Source: Burkholderiales bacterium (GTDB lineage: Bacteria > Pseudomonadota > Gammaproteobacteria > Burkholderiales > Burkholderiaceae). From it: a stretch of 64,000 nt of DNA. The position numbers were made by a program, and so were the translations under genes. Every line of letters starts with the position of its first letter. The stretch's first letter is position 1. The notes under the pieces are model-generated. The model did not search any database. It had not been told where the DNA came from and was given only the letters and a program-made list of their open reading frames with translations. The DNA lies in contig JAMFSK010000039.1 of the NCBI GenBank assembly GCA_026225235.1, positions 1 to 64,000 on the forward strand, read 5' to 3'. This document shows positions 9,501 through 17,941 of the stretch, one piece after another.

Positions 9501-10608
9501 ATTCGACGACAATTTCCTCTCCTTCGACATAGGTCGCCTGCAGTGCAAGCGCGCGGTCCAGCACGACCAGATCGGCCCATGCCCCCACTTCAATCCGGCC
9601 GCGATCGGTGATGCCGAGATAGTCCGCCGCATTGCGCGACAAACGGTTCGAGACATCCGCGAGCGGCAGGCCCAACGACACCAGGTTGCGCAGCGCCTTG
9701 TCCATCGTCAGCGTGCTGCCCGCCAGCGTGCCGTCCGACAGGCGCACCGCGCCGAGACATTTGACGACACCCTGGCTGCCCAGGCGATATTCGCCATCGG
9801 GCATGCCGGCCGCGGCCGTGCTGTCGGTCACGCAATACAGCTTGGGGATCGCCCGCATCGCGGCGCGAATCGCGCCCGGATGGACATGCAGCAAATCGGG
9901 AATTAGCTCGGCGTAGTCCGCATGAGCGAGCGCTGCGCCGACCATGCCAGGCTCACGGTGATGCAGGCCCGACATCGCGTTGAACAAATGCGTGAAACCG
10001 GCGGCGCCATGCTTGAGCGCATTGACGCCTTCGTCGTAACTACCCAGCGTGTGGCCGATCTGTACCCGGATGCCCCGAGCAGCGAGCTCGGCGATGATGC
10101 GCGGATGACCGCTGATCTCGGGCGCCAGCGTGACGACCTTGATCGGTGCGACGCTCAGGTAATCGAGCACCTCATCAAGCACGGCGACCACCGCTTCGGG
10201 CGGTTGCGCGCCGAGCTTCGACGGGCTGATATACGGACCTTCGAGGTGCACACCCAGCATGCGCGCGGCACCCTGAGGCCGGTCGTTGGCGATCTGCCCG
10301 AGTTCGACAAGGACTGCGCGCAGTTGATGGCGCGGCGCCGTCATGGTCGTCGCCAGCAGGCTCGTGGTGCCGAAGCGCGCATGCAGGCGCGCCATCGTGA
10401 TGGCGGCCGCGCCGCCCTCCATCGTGTCGGCGCCACCGCCGCCATGCACATGCAAATCGATAAAGCCCGGCAGGATGTACTGCGCATCATTGCGCGACGG
10501 ATCGACCGGGCCGCTCTGGGCGAGGTCGATGGCGACGATGCGCCCAGCTTCGGTGTCGATCCGGCCAAGGCGCCAGCCAGCCGGAGTCAGGATATTGCCA
10601 GTCAGCAC
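9493..10608 (-). CDS. nagA: N-acetylglucosamine-6-phosphate deacetylase
   Basis: Amidohydrolase-family enzyme of 371 residues that removes acetate from GlcNAc-6-phosphate in the cytoplasm. Family motifs in order: LHVHGGGGADTM, HLEGPYIS with the metal-binding Glu, GHTLGSYDEG, THLFNAMSGLHHREPG with the metal histidine, and VTDSTAAAG with the catalytic Asp. The next gene overlaps its stop by 8 bases. It supplies glucosamine-6-phosphate to the SIS-domain enzyme. Confidence 0.95.
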   Translation of the reverse strand: MLTGNILTPAGWRLGRIDTEAGRIVAIDLAQSGPVDPSRNDAQYILPGFIDLHVHGGGGADTMEGGAAAITMARLHARFGTTSLLATTMTAPRHQLRAVLVELGQIANDRPQGAARMLGVHLEGPYISPSKLGAQPPEAVVAVLDEVLDYLSVAPIKVVTLAPEISGHPRIIAELAARGIRVQIGHTLGSYDEGVNALKHGAAGFTHLFNAMSGLHHREPGMVGAALAHADYAELIPDLLHVHPGAIRAAMRAIPKLYCVTDSTAAAGMPDGEYRLGSQGVVKCLGAVRLSDGTLAGSTLTMDKALRNLVSLGLPLADVSNRLSRNAADYLGITDRGRIEVGAWADLVVLDRALALQATYVEGEEIVVEYA

Positions 10609-10780
10609 ATTTGCTCCTTCACGTTGAGCCGAGTGAAGCCCCGGTTGGAGGCCTGGCCGAAGCCTGGGTTAAAGCCCCGCAAAGCCTCGGTCGAAGCCTC
10701 GGTTGGAGGCCCGCTTTTGCCCCCCATCCCGGAACTCCTTTTGTGGAACCCCGACAGGCGTCGGCTCAGCGCATGAATCT
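10609..10780. repeat. Spacer with imperfect GAAGCC-type direct repeats
   Basis: Between the GntR gene and nagA. A 19-base unit starting GAAGCC, with GGTTGGAGGCC at its end, occurs at 10635-10653 and again at 10693-10711 with one mismatch. Partial copies lie between them (GAAGCCTGGGTT, AAAGCCTCGG). No gene or clear promoter was seen. Confidence 0.75.
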
Positions 10781-11515
10781 CTATCGCCGCAGTTCAGCGA
10801 CGAAGTCGTAGTAGTCGTTGCGGCAATACGTGTCCGTCAACTCGATGGCCCGCTGCTCGGCCGTATAACCAATCCGCGTAATCAGCAACAGTGCTTCACC
10901 GGGCGCAATGCCCATGCGCTCGGCAATTTCGTCGGTCGCGTTCACCGCGCGGAAGTGCTGCAAGGCCCGCACGATCGACAAACCGCGCCGGTCGAGAAAC
11001 GCATACAACGAGTCGCCGATCGCCGTCGGGTCCGGGATCAGCGCTGCCGGAAACGTCGAGTGCTCGATCGCCATCACCACATCGTCCGCCAGCCGCAGAC
11101 GCCTCAATCGCGCCACCGCAGCCGCCGGCGACAACCCCAGCTGAATCACCTCGGCCCGATTGGCCGGCACGATCTCGCGGGTGATCCACTGCGAGCTCGG
11201 CGTAAAACCACGCCGCCGCAGCATTTCCGAAAACCCCGTGAGTTGCGACAGCGGGTCTTCGAGTCGTGGCGTGATGAAACTGCCGGCACCCTGCGTGCGG
11301 CGAATCAACCCTTGCTCGACCAGCAACGCGATCGCCTTACGCGAGGTAATGCGCGACACCCCGAGGGCCTCGGAGAGCACACGCTCGGACGGCAGCGCCT
11401 CGCCAGCCGACCATACGCCCGCCTGGATCGCCGCGGCGAGCTTGCGCGCCAACTGCAAATACAGCGGCGTGACGCTCTCGGGATCGGGTTTCAACTCTTG
11501 CCAGCGTGTTTCCAT
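10781..11515 (-). CDS. GntR/HutC-family regulator of the nag operon
   Basis: N-terminal winged helix (GEALPSERVLSEALGVSR, ALLVEQGLIRR) followed by a UTRA effector domain; DasR/NagR/NagQ-like. It is first in the operon with nagA, the deaminase and PTS genes, so it probably senses an aminosugar phosphate (inference). The frame is open to an ATG at 11560, but that ATG sits inside a good -10 box (11559-11564). The start is therefore placed at the ATG at 11515, preceded by GGAAG, giving 244 residues. The specific ligand is unknown. Confidence 0.87.
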   Translation of the reverse strand: METRWQELKPDPESVTPLYLQLARKLAAAIQAGVWSAGEALPSERVLSEALGVSRITSRKAIALLVEQGLIRRTQGAGSFITPRLEDPLSQLTGFSEMLRRRGFTPSSQWITREIVPANRAEVIQLGLSPAAAVARLRRLRLADDVVMAIEHSTFPAALIPDPTAIGDSLYAFLDRRGLSIVRALQHFRAVNATDEIAERMGIAPGEALLLITRIGYTAEQRAIELTDTYCRNDYYDFVAELRR

Positions 11516-11558
11516 CGGACTTCCGTCGGCGGTGTACTGCATCTGTTGTTTGCGGGCC

Positions 11559-11586
11559 ATTATAGGACCAAAGTAATACCAGTCAA
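11559..11586 (-). promoter_or_regulatory. Sigma70-type promoter of the nag operon
   Basis: On the minus strand TTGACT (11581-11586), a 16-base spacer, then TATAAT (11559-11564). A second TTGACA lies at 11590-11595. The spacer contains TGGTATTAC and TTGGTC, TGGT-type half-sites that could be the autoregulatory GntR operator (inference). Transcription would begin near 11552, inside the longest version of the regulator ORF. Confidence 0.75.
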
Positions 11587-11856
11587 CTTTGTCAAAAACA
11601 TTGTTTAACCAAGCTGAATACCTTAGCGGATAAGGGACTCAGGGCGGTTCATGAGATTCAACGGTAGGTTTTCTCAGGGTATGTCCTAGCCCACGTACGG
11701 ACCAGTCGCGAGCGCACTAAGGATTAGCGCCAAGAGGATGGGACCAGTGGGGGAGGGAGAACGGGGCTGGGGAAATGGGGCCGAGGAATGGGGCCGGGAA
11801 AACGGGCCTTGGAAGCCAGGCCGAGAGAGGGCCTGAAAAGCACGCGCACGCAGTGA
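11587..11856. other. Gene-free, G-rich spacer
   Basis: From about 11739 to 11820 the + strand is a purine-rich run with many GGG/GGGG blocks, for example GGGGGAGGG and GGGGCTGGGG. It lies between the 3' end of the sco gene and the nag promoter. No gene was seen; G-quadruplex potential is apparent on the + strand. Confidence 0.7.
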
Positions 11857-12474
11857 CTAGGACTCGAGCAGCAGCTTGAGGTCATGCACCCAAGGTGCAG
11901 GGCCCTGTCCGTCGCGCGCGAATAGGCGCAGGTGGCCTGCCGGGTCGTAGACGTAACTGCCGGCCGTGTGATCGACGGTGTAGTTATCCGGCGTAGTGCC
12001 GGGAACCTTTGCATAGACCAGCCGGAAGTCCTTCACAAATTGGTCGCGCTGAGCGTCTGAGGCAGGCCGCAGTCCGATGAAGGTCGGATTGAATGCGTGC
12101 GCATATTGCGCCAGGACCGCGGGCGTGTCGCGCGCGGGATCGATGGTCACGAACAGCACCTGAACGCGCGATGCGTCGGGGCCCAGTTGCTGAAGCGCCT
12201 GACTCAGTTCGGCCATCGTCGCAGGACATACATCGGGGCAATGCGTGTAGCCCACGAACAGGACCACCGCCTTGCCCTTGTAGTCGGCGAGCGTGCGGAT
12301 TTTCCCGTTCGTGTCCGGCAGCGCGAAATCGCTCGGGAAACTGGTATTACCGGTGAGGTCGATGTTCTGGAAGGCCGGTTTGTCGTGGCAGCCCCCCAGC
12401 ATGGCGCCGAGGGCAACCAGTGCGCATACGGCAAGAACGCCAGTCAGCCGTCGCCACGCAGTGCTTCCCACCAT
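11857..12474 (-). CDS. Sco1/SenC copper chaperone lipoprotein
   Basis: Copper-delivery and thiol protein needed for CuA assembly in cytochrome c oxidase subunit II. The ATG at 12474 gives 205 residues with a lipoprotein signal ending LGGC (Cys29); the longer open frame to 12612 runs back into ctaB and is rejected. It has a thioredoxin fold with copper ligands Cys79 and Cys83 in CPDVC and His169 in VDHTAG. It starts 8 bases after ctaB and is the last gene of the cox assembly run. Confidence 0.93.
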   Translation of the reverse strand: MVGSTAWRRLTGVLAVCALVALGAMLGGCHDKPAFQNIDLTGNTSFPSDFALPDTNGKIRTLADYKGKAVVLFVGYTHCPDVCPATMAELSQALQQLGPDASRVQVLFVTIDPARDTPAVLAQYAHAFNPTFIGLRPASDAQRDQFVKDFRLVYAKVPGTTPDNYTVDHTAGSYVYDPAGHLRLFARDGQGPAPWVHDLKLLLES

Positions 12475-12482
12475 CGCGACGC

Positions 12483-13388
12483 TCAAAGCCCGATGCCGAG
12501 CGGCACGTAGTGATCGACCAGCAGCGCCGCGAACAGCAGCGACAGATAGATGATCGAAAAACGGAAGGCACGGCGCGCAAGCGCGTCGCTGTAGCGACGC
12601 CAGAGCTTCCATGCGTAGCCGAGGTAAATCAGCCCGAGCACGACCGCTGAGGCGAGATAGACCAGGCCACTCATGCGCGTGGCATAAGGCAGCAAGGTCA
12701 CGCCGAACAGCACGATCGTGTAGAGAAAGATATGCAGGCCGGTGAACCTCTCACCGTGCGTGACCGGCAACATCGGCAGCCCCGATTTCTCGTAGTCGGC
12801 ACGCCGGTAAAGCGCGAGCGACCAGAAATGAGGCGGCGTCCAGGCGAAGATGATCAGCACGAGAATCCACGCGTCGGCAGGCAGCGCACCGGTCACGGCG
12901 GCCCAGCCCAGCGCGGGCGGCATCGCGCCCGAAGCGCCACCGATCACGATGTTTTGCGGCGTCGCCGGTTTGAGAATGATCGTGTAGACGATCGCGTAAC
13001 CGACAAAGGTCGCGAAGGTCAGCCACATCGTGAGGGGATTGGTGAACGTGTCGAGCGTCCACATGCCGAGCGCGCCGAGAATCGACGAGAACGCGATGAT
13101 CTGTATCGAAGTAATCTCGCCACGCGCCGACGGACGCCAGGCGGTCCGTCGCATCAGGGCGTCGACCTTCTGTTCGACGAGGCAGTTGACGGCGAAGGCG
13201 GCACCCGCGAGCAACCAGATACCGACGGTGCCGCCGATCAGTGGTCGCCACGGCACCATGCCGCGCGTCGACAGGAACATGCCGATCACCGCGCAGAACA
13301 CCGCGAGTTGCGTGACGCGCGGCTTGGTCAGCGCCCAGTACTGGGCGATGCGGTTGCCGCTCGACGGCGATACGACAGTTGCGGTCAT
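12483..13388 (-). CDS. ctaB: Protoheme IX farnesyltransferase
   Basis: Polytopic UbiA-family enzyme that converts heme B to heme O for the aa3 oxidase. The prenyl-diphosphate site reads [15 protein letters not shown], and a second loop contains AWTPPHFW. The start MTATVVSP at 13388, 7 bases after ctaA, gives 301 residues; the longer frame to 13436 overlaps ctaA. It acts directly before CtaA in heme A synthesis. Confidence 0.95.
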   Translation of the reverse strand: MTATVVSPSSGNRIAQYWALTKPRVTQLAVFCAVIGMFLSTRGMVPWRPLIGGTVGIWLLAGAAFAVNCLVEQKVDALMRRTAWRPSARGEITSIQIIAFSSILGALGMWTLDTFTNPLTMWLTFATFVGYAIVYTIILKPATPQNIVIGGASGAMPPALGWAAVTGALPADAWILVLIIFAWTPPHFWSLALYRRADYEKSGLPMLPVTHGERFTGLHIFLYTIVLFGVTLLPYATRMSGLVYLASAVVLGLIYLGYAWKLWRRYSDALARRAFRFSIIYLSLLFAALLVDHYVPLGIGL

Positions 13389-13395
13389 GGCTGGA

Positions 13396-14529
13396 TCAGG
13401 CGCTTGCGCCGGCCTGCGAGGGCGCAGCGGCGACAATGGCGCGACGGGAAACGAGCCGGAAGTTTAGCATGCATAGCAGGAGCAACAGGATCGCCGCGCC
13501 CCCATTGTGAGCGACCGCGACGGGCAACGGCCAGGCCAGCAGTACATTCGCCAGACCGGTCGCGACTTGCAGCACCAACACGCCGGCAAGCCCCGTGGCG
13601 AGCCCGCGCAGTGCAGGGTCCTGACGCAACTTGAGGGCCAGCCAGCCAACATAGAAGAACACGACGAAGGCGAAGGTCCGGTGCGTCCAGTGGATCGCCA
13701 CCAGCGCGTCTTGTGTGATAAAGCCGCCGTCGCCGGTGCGCCCGAGCGCGCGCCACAAATGAAAGCCGTTGGCAAAGTCCATGGTCGGCAACCATTGGCC
13801 ATTGCAGGTCGGAAAGTCGGTGCAGGCGAGCACCGCGTAGTTGGTGCTGACCCAGCCTCCGAGCGCAATCTGGATCACGAGCAGGACGAGACCCAGTATC
13901 GCGGCGCCTCGCCAGCGCGCGCTTTCGGGCGAGACGGCCACCCCGAACGGCTTGCCGCGCGGCCCGACGCCCGTTGAAGCCGAACGGCTCGCGGCCAGCC
14001 AACCGAGCCCCGCGAGCAGGGTGAGACCCAGCAACAGGTGAGTCGTCACGATCACAGGCTGCAGCTTGAGCGTGACCGTCCAGGCGCCGAACGCCCCCTG
14101 CACGAGCACCAGCGCAAGCAGCCCGGTCGGCCCCCACGGGTTGATCCCGAGACGCGCCCGGCGCAGCCACGCTATCACGACCTGCGCGATGATCAACACA
14201 CCCACCGCCATCGCGATATAGCGATGAACCATTTCGATCCAGGCCTTGCTCATGGTGACCGGACCACTCGGCATCGCCTGCTGCGCCGCGTGAATCGCCG
14301 CGTGCGCGACGAATGGCGAAGACGAGGCGTAACAACCTGGCCAGTCAGGGCATCCAAGCCCCGAATCCGTGAGGCGCGTGAAACCGCCGAACATCACGAG
14401 ATCGAGAGTCAGGAACGTCGTGACCCACACGAGCTTGCGAAACTTGTCCGGATCACCGCTTCCCCAGATATAGGAGAGCGGCACCAGCGCGACGCACAAG
14501 CCGATCAGGCCAAGTTGAAGAATGAACAT
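13396..14529 (-). CDS. ctaA: Heme A synthase
   Basis: Eight-helix membrane protein of 377 residues that oxidises heme O to heme A (COX15/CtaA family). Heme-ligand histidine candidates are His102 (VHRY), His164 (TTHLL), His280/His283 (IHWTHR) and His341 (AHNGG). The extracytoplasmic cysteine pairs are Cys60/Cys66 (GCPDWPGC) and Cys236/Cys242. It lies between the Sco-like gene and ctaB in a compact leftward run. Confidence 0.95.
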   Translation of the reverse strand: MFILQLGLIGLCVALVPLSYIWGSGDPDKFRKLVWVTTFLTLDLVMFGGFTRLTDSGLGCPDWPGCYASSSPFVAHAAIHAAQQAMPSGPVTMSKAWIEMVHRYIAMAVGVLIIAQVVIAWLRRARLGINPWGPTGLLALVLVQGAFGAWTVTLKLQPVIVTTHLLLGLTLLAGLGWLAASRSASTGVGPRGKPFGVAVSPESARWRGAAILGLVLLVIQIALGGWVSTNYAVLACTDFPTCNGQWLPTMDFANGFHLWRALGRTGDGGFITQDALVAIHWTHRTFAFVVFFYVGWLALKLRQDPALRGLATGLAGVLVLQVATGLANVLLAWPLPVAVAHNGGAAILLLLLCMLNFRLVSRRAIVAAAPSQAGASA

Positions 14530-14533
14530 CGTG

Positions 14534-15193
14534 TCAGCTCGGCTTGCCCAGGCCTGTGTTGATCCTGAGCAGCTTGGTCAGGTCCGCTTTCAGCTTCGAC
14601 GGATCGGGATCGTGCGGGAAACGCATCATGAGGTTGCCGTTCGGATCGACAAGATAGATCGAGGCCGTGTCCTGCAGACCCGTTTCGGCCGGCAACCAGC
14701 TCGCAAGCGCAGCCGGATCGGCGACCAGGATGCGCGTGTCTTCATAGGCTTTCAGCACCTTGTCGGGGACGGGGCTTGCATCGGTGCGCAGCCACACGGT
14801 CTGCACGCGATTGCGTTCCGCACCCTGGGTCAGTCGTACCTGTCGCATGAAATACAGCTTCTTCGCGCAGGGGTCGTCGCAGGCGCTCCGGTCGACTGAC
14901 ACCATCAGCCACTGGCCGATCAGTGTACTCAGCAGGACCTCGTTGCCCTTCTCGTCCGTGACGCGAAGCTGCGGCGGAATCGGGCGCTGCGGTTCGACGA
15001 GCGTGCCGTAGTTGGTCTCGCCACCGCGCGGCTTGATCACGTAGTACGTCAGGTAAGACGCGATCACCGGAGCCGCGCAGATCCCGATGATCAGCAACAG
15101 CATCCAGCGTCCTTTGTTCCAGCTACCGCGCTGGGCTTGGGGCGCGCGGGCCTGTGAGGCGCGCACTTGCGGCGAACGGTTCGATTCAGTCAA
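14534..15193 (-). CDS. Sco/thioredoxin-like membrane-anchored protein of the cox cluster
   Basis: 219 residues: a basic N-terminus, one transmembrane helix (about 30-50) and a periplasmic domain. The domain carries CDDPC at 105-109, a CxxxC spacing as in Sco1, but an equivalent copper histidine is not obvious. Homologues sit at this place in Burkholderiaceae cox clusters without a proven function; a redox or copper role is inference. Its start overlaps the SURF1 stop by 8 bases. Confidence 0.8.
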   Translation of the reverse strand: MTESNRSPQVRASQARAPQAQRGSWNKGRWMLLLIIGICAAPVIASYLTYYVIKPRGGETNYGTLVEPQRPIPPQLRVTDEKGNEVLLSTLIGQWLMVSVDRSACDDPCAKKLYFMRQVRLTQGAERNRVQTVWLRTDASPVPDKVLKAYEDTRILVADPAALASWLPAETGLQDTASIYLVDPNGNLMMRFPHDPDPSKLKADLTKLLRINTGLGKPS

Positions 15194-15938
15194 GCTTTCC
15201 CTCAGTCTTTATCTTGGATGGAGTGCGCGCCGCGCGACGGGCGGCATACAGGCCGAAGCCGAGCGCGGCGAGCGCCATCGCCCACCATTGGACCATATAG
15301 CCGTAGTTACGCTCCGTGTCGGCGGTCTGGACTGGCCAATCACGCGTGAGTCCATCGTCGAGTGCACTCGTCTGCTGGATCACGAAAGGCTGAAGCGACA
15401 GTCCGGTCTCACTCGCGTACTCATCGATCGCCAGGTTCTGTCGGATCCGCGTATGCGGCGCAGAGCCGCCGTGCCCGAGCTCGAACGCCTCGCTCGGATT
15501 GGCGCGGGCGATGCCGACGATCTCGACTTCACCCGTGGGTGTATTGAAGGGCGCGACCTGCGTGCGATCCTCCGTATTGCGCGGCAGCCAGCCGCGATTG
15601 ACGAGCACAGCACCGCCGCCATCGAGAGCAAGCGGCATCACAACATAGAAACCGGGCTGGTCGTTATACGGACGATTGTCGAGCAACACCTGCCGCTCCG
15701 GCATCAGCTTGCCGCGCGCGACGACCCGGTGATATTCGATCGCGGAGAGGGGCACGGTCTTGCCGTCGGGTGGAATCGCCGGCACGGCAATGGGCGTCTC
15801 ATTGCGATACTCGACCATATGAGCATTCAGGGCTTCGCGCTGATGGGCGCGCGACAACTGCCAGAAGCCGAGCCGCGTGGTCACGGCGATGACGATGAGC
15901 ACCAGCAGTGCCGGCCAGAACGAGATCTTCAGACGCAT
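15186..15938 (-). CDS. SURF1 family cytochrome oxidase assembly protein
   Basis: A 250-residue protein with an N-terminal helix (RLKISFWPALLVLIVIA), a large periplasmic domain with LLDNRPY and VNRGWLP, and a C-terminal helix after NYGYMVQWWAMA, the usual SURF1 topology. SURF1 helps insert heme A into subunit I. The start MRLKISFW at 15938 is chosen over the longer frame to 16013, whose first 25 residues are not SURF1-like. Confidence 0.93.
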   Translation of the reverse strand: MRLKISFWPALLVLIVIAVTTRLGFWQLSRAHQREALNAHMVEYRNETPIAVPAIPPDGKTVPLSAIEYHRVVARGKLMPERQVLLDNRPYNDQPGFYVVMPLALDGGGAVLVNRGWLPRNTEDRTQVAPFNTPTGEVEIVGIARANPSEAFELGHGGSAPHTRIRQNLAIDEYASETGLSLQPFVIQQTSALDDGLTRDWPVQTADTERNYGYMVQWWAMALAALGFGLYAARRAARTPSKIKTEGKLD

Positions 15939-16109
15939 CGTCAGTCGAGCCTCGCTTCGCCGACGCGGGCACGCGGTATGCGCGACGCCACGAAGGGCGC
16001 CGGTTTTTCGCACGCCGACCCCATGCTTCGAGCGACGCCGCGAAGCGCCTCACGCCCTGCCGGGACAGCCGGTGCGATAATGTCCGCCATCGCTATCGTG
16101 GTTCGATTC

Positions 16110-16319
16110 ATGCACATCCTTGTTCCCATTGCTTTTGCCCTGATCATCGCCAGCATGGCGTCCGCCCTGTATTTCATGATGCACGACAAGGGCAAGTCCA
16201 AACGCATGGTCTGGTCGCTCGCAACCCGCGTCGGTCTGTCGATCAGCCTGTTCCTGTTCATCCTGTTCGCCCACTGGATGGGCTGGATCCAGAGCACCGG
16301 CATTCCCATGGGCCGCTAG
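16110..16319 (+). CDS. Twin transmembrane protein, DUF2909
   Basis: A 69-residue protein with two hydrophobic helices separated by a basic loop (HDKGKSKRMVWSL), matching the small DUF2909 proteins encoded beside SURF1 and coxC in betaproteobacteria. It is read divergently from SURF1. The ATG at 16110 (MHILVPIAF) fits the family; an in-frame ATG at 16080 would add 10 residues. No strong ribosome site precedes either. Function unknown, presumably oxidase assembly. Confidence 0.82.
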   Translation: MHILVPIAFALIIASMASALYFMMHDKGKSKRMVWSLATRVGLSISLFLFILFAHWMGWIQSTGIPMGR

Positions 16320-16365
16320 CCATTGCTGAGTTGAGCCGAGCCGCTCGAATCAGTTCCCGCTTCAC

Positions 16366-16405
16366 AAGCGACAACGCCGCCCTGGCCAGGGCGGCGTTGT
16401 CGCTT
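16366..16405. terminator. Perfect 40-bp palindrome between convergent genes
   Basis: AAGCGACAACGCCGCCCTGG is followed directly by its exact reverse complement, so there is no spacer. It lies between the convergent DUF2909 gene and coxC and probably acts as a bidirectional terminator, although neither side has a T tract. Confidence 0.8.
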
Positions 16406-16483
16406 ACAGCATGGGGCAACGTTCGGCGGGCCCTCTCGCGCAGCCACCCGGGCTGCGCCGACTGAGTCCCACCCGTTCGCTGC

Positions 16484-17341
16484 TTACAGCCAGTAGACCA
16501 CCACGTACAGCCCAAGCCACACCACGTCCACAAAGTGCCAGTACCAGGCGGCGCCTTCGAACGCGAAGTGATGATCCGGCTTGAAGTGGCCGCGAATCAC
16601 GCGCACCAGCACCACGGTCAGCATCAGCGCACCGAGCGTCACGTGGAAACCGTGGAAACCGGTGAGCAGGAAGAACGTCGAACCGTAGGCACCCGAGCTC
16701 AGCTTCAGGTTCAGTTCGTTATACGCGTGGAAGTATTCGAAGCCCTGGAAAAACAGGAAGGTCACGCCGAGCAGGATCGTCGCGGACAGCCAGATGATCG
16801 TCTGCTTGCGGTGATCTTCGCGCAGCGCGTGGTGAGCCACCGTCAGCGTCGCACCCGAAGACAGGAGCAGCGCGGTATTGATGGTCGGCACCGGCCACGG
16901 CGTCATCGACTTGAAGTGCGAAACCAGGCCCGCCGGTCCGATGTTCGGCCACACGGCGGTGAAATCCGGCCAAAGCAGCTTGCTGTCGAGACTGCCCAGG
17001 GCGACTTCGGCGAATTCGCGTGCATAGAACAAGGCACCGAAGAACGCGCTGAAGAACATCACCTCGGAGAAGATGAACCAGCTCATGCTCCAGCGGTATG
17101 ACTTGTCGACGTGCTTGCCGTACTGCCCGCCTTCCGATTCGGCGATCGAGTCGCCAAACCAGTGCCACAGCACGAACAGCAGCCAGGCAAGCCCGACGAA
17201 CACCCCGAGCGGCGCCAGCTTTTCGCCATTGACCCAGGAGGCCAGCGAAAACATCATGCACAGCAGCCCGATCGATGCGCTGATCGGATGCCGCGACGGC
17301 TGCGGGACAAAGTAGTAAGGGCTCTGGTTCTGAGCGTTCAT
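16484..17341 (-). CDS. coxC: Cytochrome c oxidase subunit III
   Basis: 285 residues, seven predicted helices, with WHFVDVVWLGLY near the C-terminus, GFHGFHVTLGA, and the cytoplasmic ESEGGQYGKHVDKSYRWSM segment typical of subunit III. It belongs to the heme-copper oxidase encoded with coxA and coxB upstream. Subunit III carries no cofactors but stabilises turnover of subunit I. Confidence 0.96.
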   Translation of the reverse strand: MNAQNQSPYYFVPQPSRHPISASIGLLCMMFSLASWVNGEKLAPLGVFVGLAWLLFVLWHWFGDSIAESEGGQYGKHVDKSYRWSMSWFIFSEVMFFSAFFGALFYAREFAEVALGSLDSKLLWPDFTAVWPNIGPAGLVSHFKSMTPWPVPTINTALLLSSGATLTVAHHALREDHRKQTIIWLSATILLGVTFLFFQGFEYFHAYNELNLKLSSGAYGSTFFLLTGFHGFHVTLGALMLTVVLVRVIRGHFKPDHHFAFEGAAWYWHFVDVVWLGLYVVVYWL

Positions 17342-17453
17342 CTGAGATTCTCCACTTCGATCCGTTTCTTGTATTCCGTGAGGTCGGCCGCTACTTCGTC
17401 CGCACTGCTTGCCCGCTTGTTTCTGCTTCCCGTCTGCTTGCCCGTACCGCCGG

Positions 17454-17765
17454 CTACTTCGCCGTGACGAAGTGCACCACCGTGATCAACAACGCGATGA
17501 ACGCACCCATCATCAAAAACGCCGCGATCACGACATGGATCGGGTTCAGCCGTGCGACGTCGCGCTCCAGATCGCGCCGCTTGCGCACCCCGAAGAACGA
17601 CCAGAACACCGCCTTGAAAGACTCGGCAAAACGAATCGGCCGCCCGGTCGGCTCCGCCTCGAGATCCACTACAGGCGCCACAGGCTGCTCCCGGGTGGGA
17701 TCCCCCGAGGGGGCCCCCGGGTGATCCTGCGCGTGATCCTGCTTCGGGCCGCCTGCCGTATTCAT
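17454..17765 (-). CDS. DUF2970 single-pass membrane protein
   Basis: 103 residues: a low-complexity acidic/Pro N-terminus, then the family core SFKAVFWSFFGVRKRRDL and a C-terminal helix (IHVVIAAFLMMGAFIALLI). The ATG at 17765 has AAAGG upstream; a TTG at 17783 overlapping the previous stop (TTGA) is a less likely start. DUF2970 proteins occur in betaproteobacterial cox clusters, normally next to cox11, which is missing here. Confidence 0.85.
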   Translation of the reverse strand: MNTAGGPKQDHAQDHPGAPSGDPTREQPVAPVVDLEAEPTGRPIRFAESFKAVFWSFFGVRKRRDLERDVARLNPIHVVIAAFLMMGAFIALLITVVHFVTAK

Positions 17766-17779
17766 CGCCAAGCCTTTGT

Positions 17780-17932
17780 TCAATGAGCCCGCAACTGCTG
17801 GACGATCGCGCTCGCGAAGAAAAACGCCGCGACCAAAAACAAAACAATGCCGAGCCGCCAGTTATTGCGACGCTGAGCCGCCTTGCGCGCCGCCAGATCT
17901 TCCGGCGACATATTCCGATGCTGCTCCGTCAT
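17780..17932 (-). CDS. Cytochrome oxidase small assembly protein
   Basis: A 50-residue single-pass protein. It has a charged N-terminus (MTEQHRNMSPEDLAARKAAQ) and one transmembrane helix at about 27-46. It matches the small conserved protein annotated as cytochrome oxidase small assembly protein directly after coxA in Burkholderiaceae. It starts 9 bases downstream of the coxA stop codon and ends against the DUF2970 gene. Confidence 0.8.
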   Translation of the reverse strand: MTEQHRNMSPEDLAARKAAQRRNNWRLGIVLFLVAAFFFASAIVQQLRAH

Positions 17933-17941
17933 GTCCACTCT

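Noticed and set aside
17338..17847. Minus-strand frame as a cox11 remnant
   Set aside because: It is an out-of-frame shadow of the DUF2970 and small assembly genes and contains no Cox11 motif.
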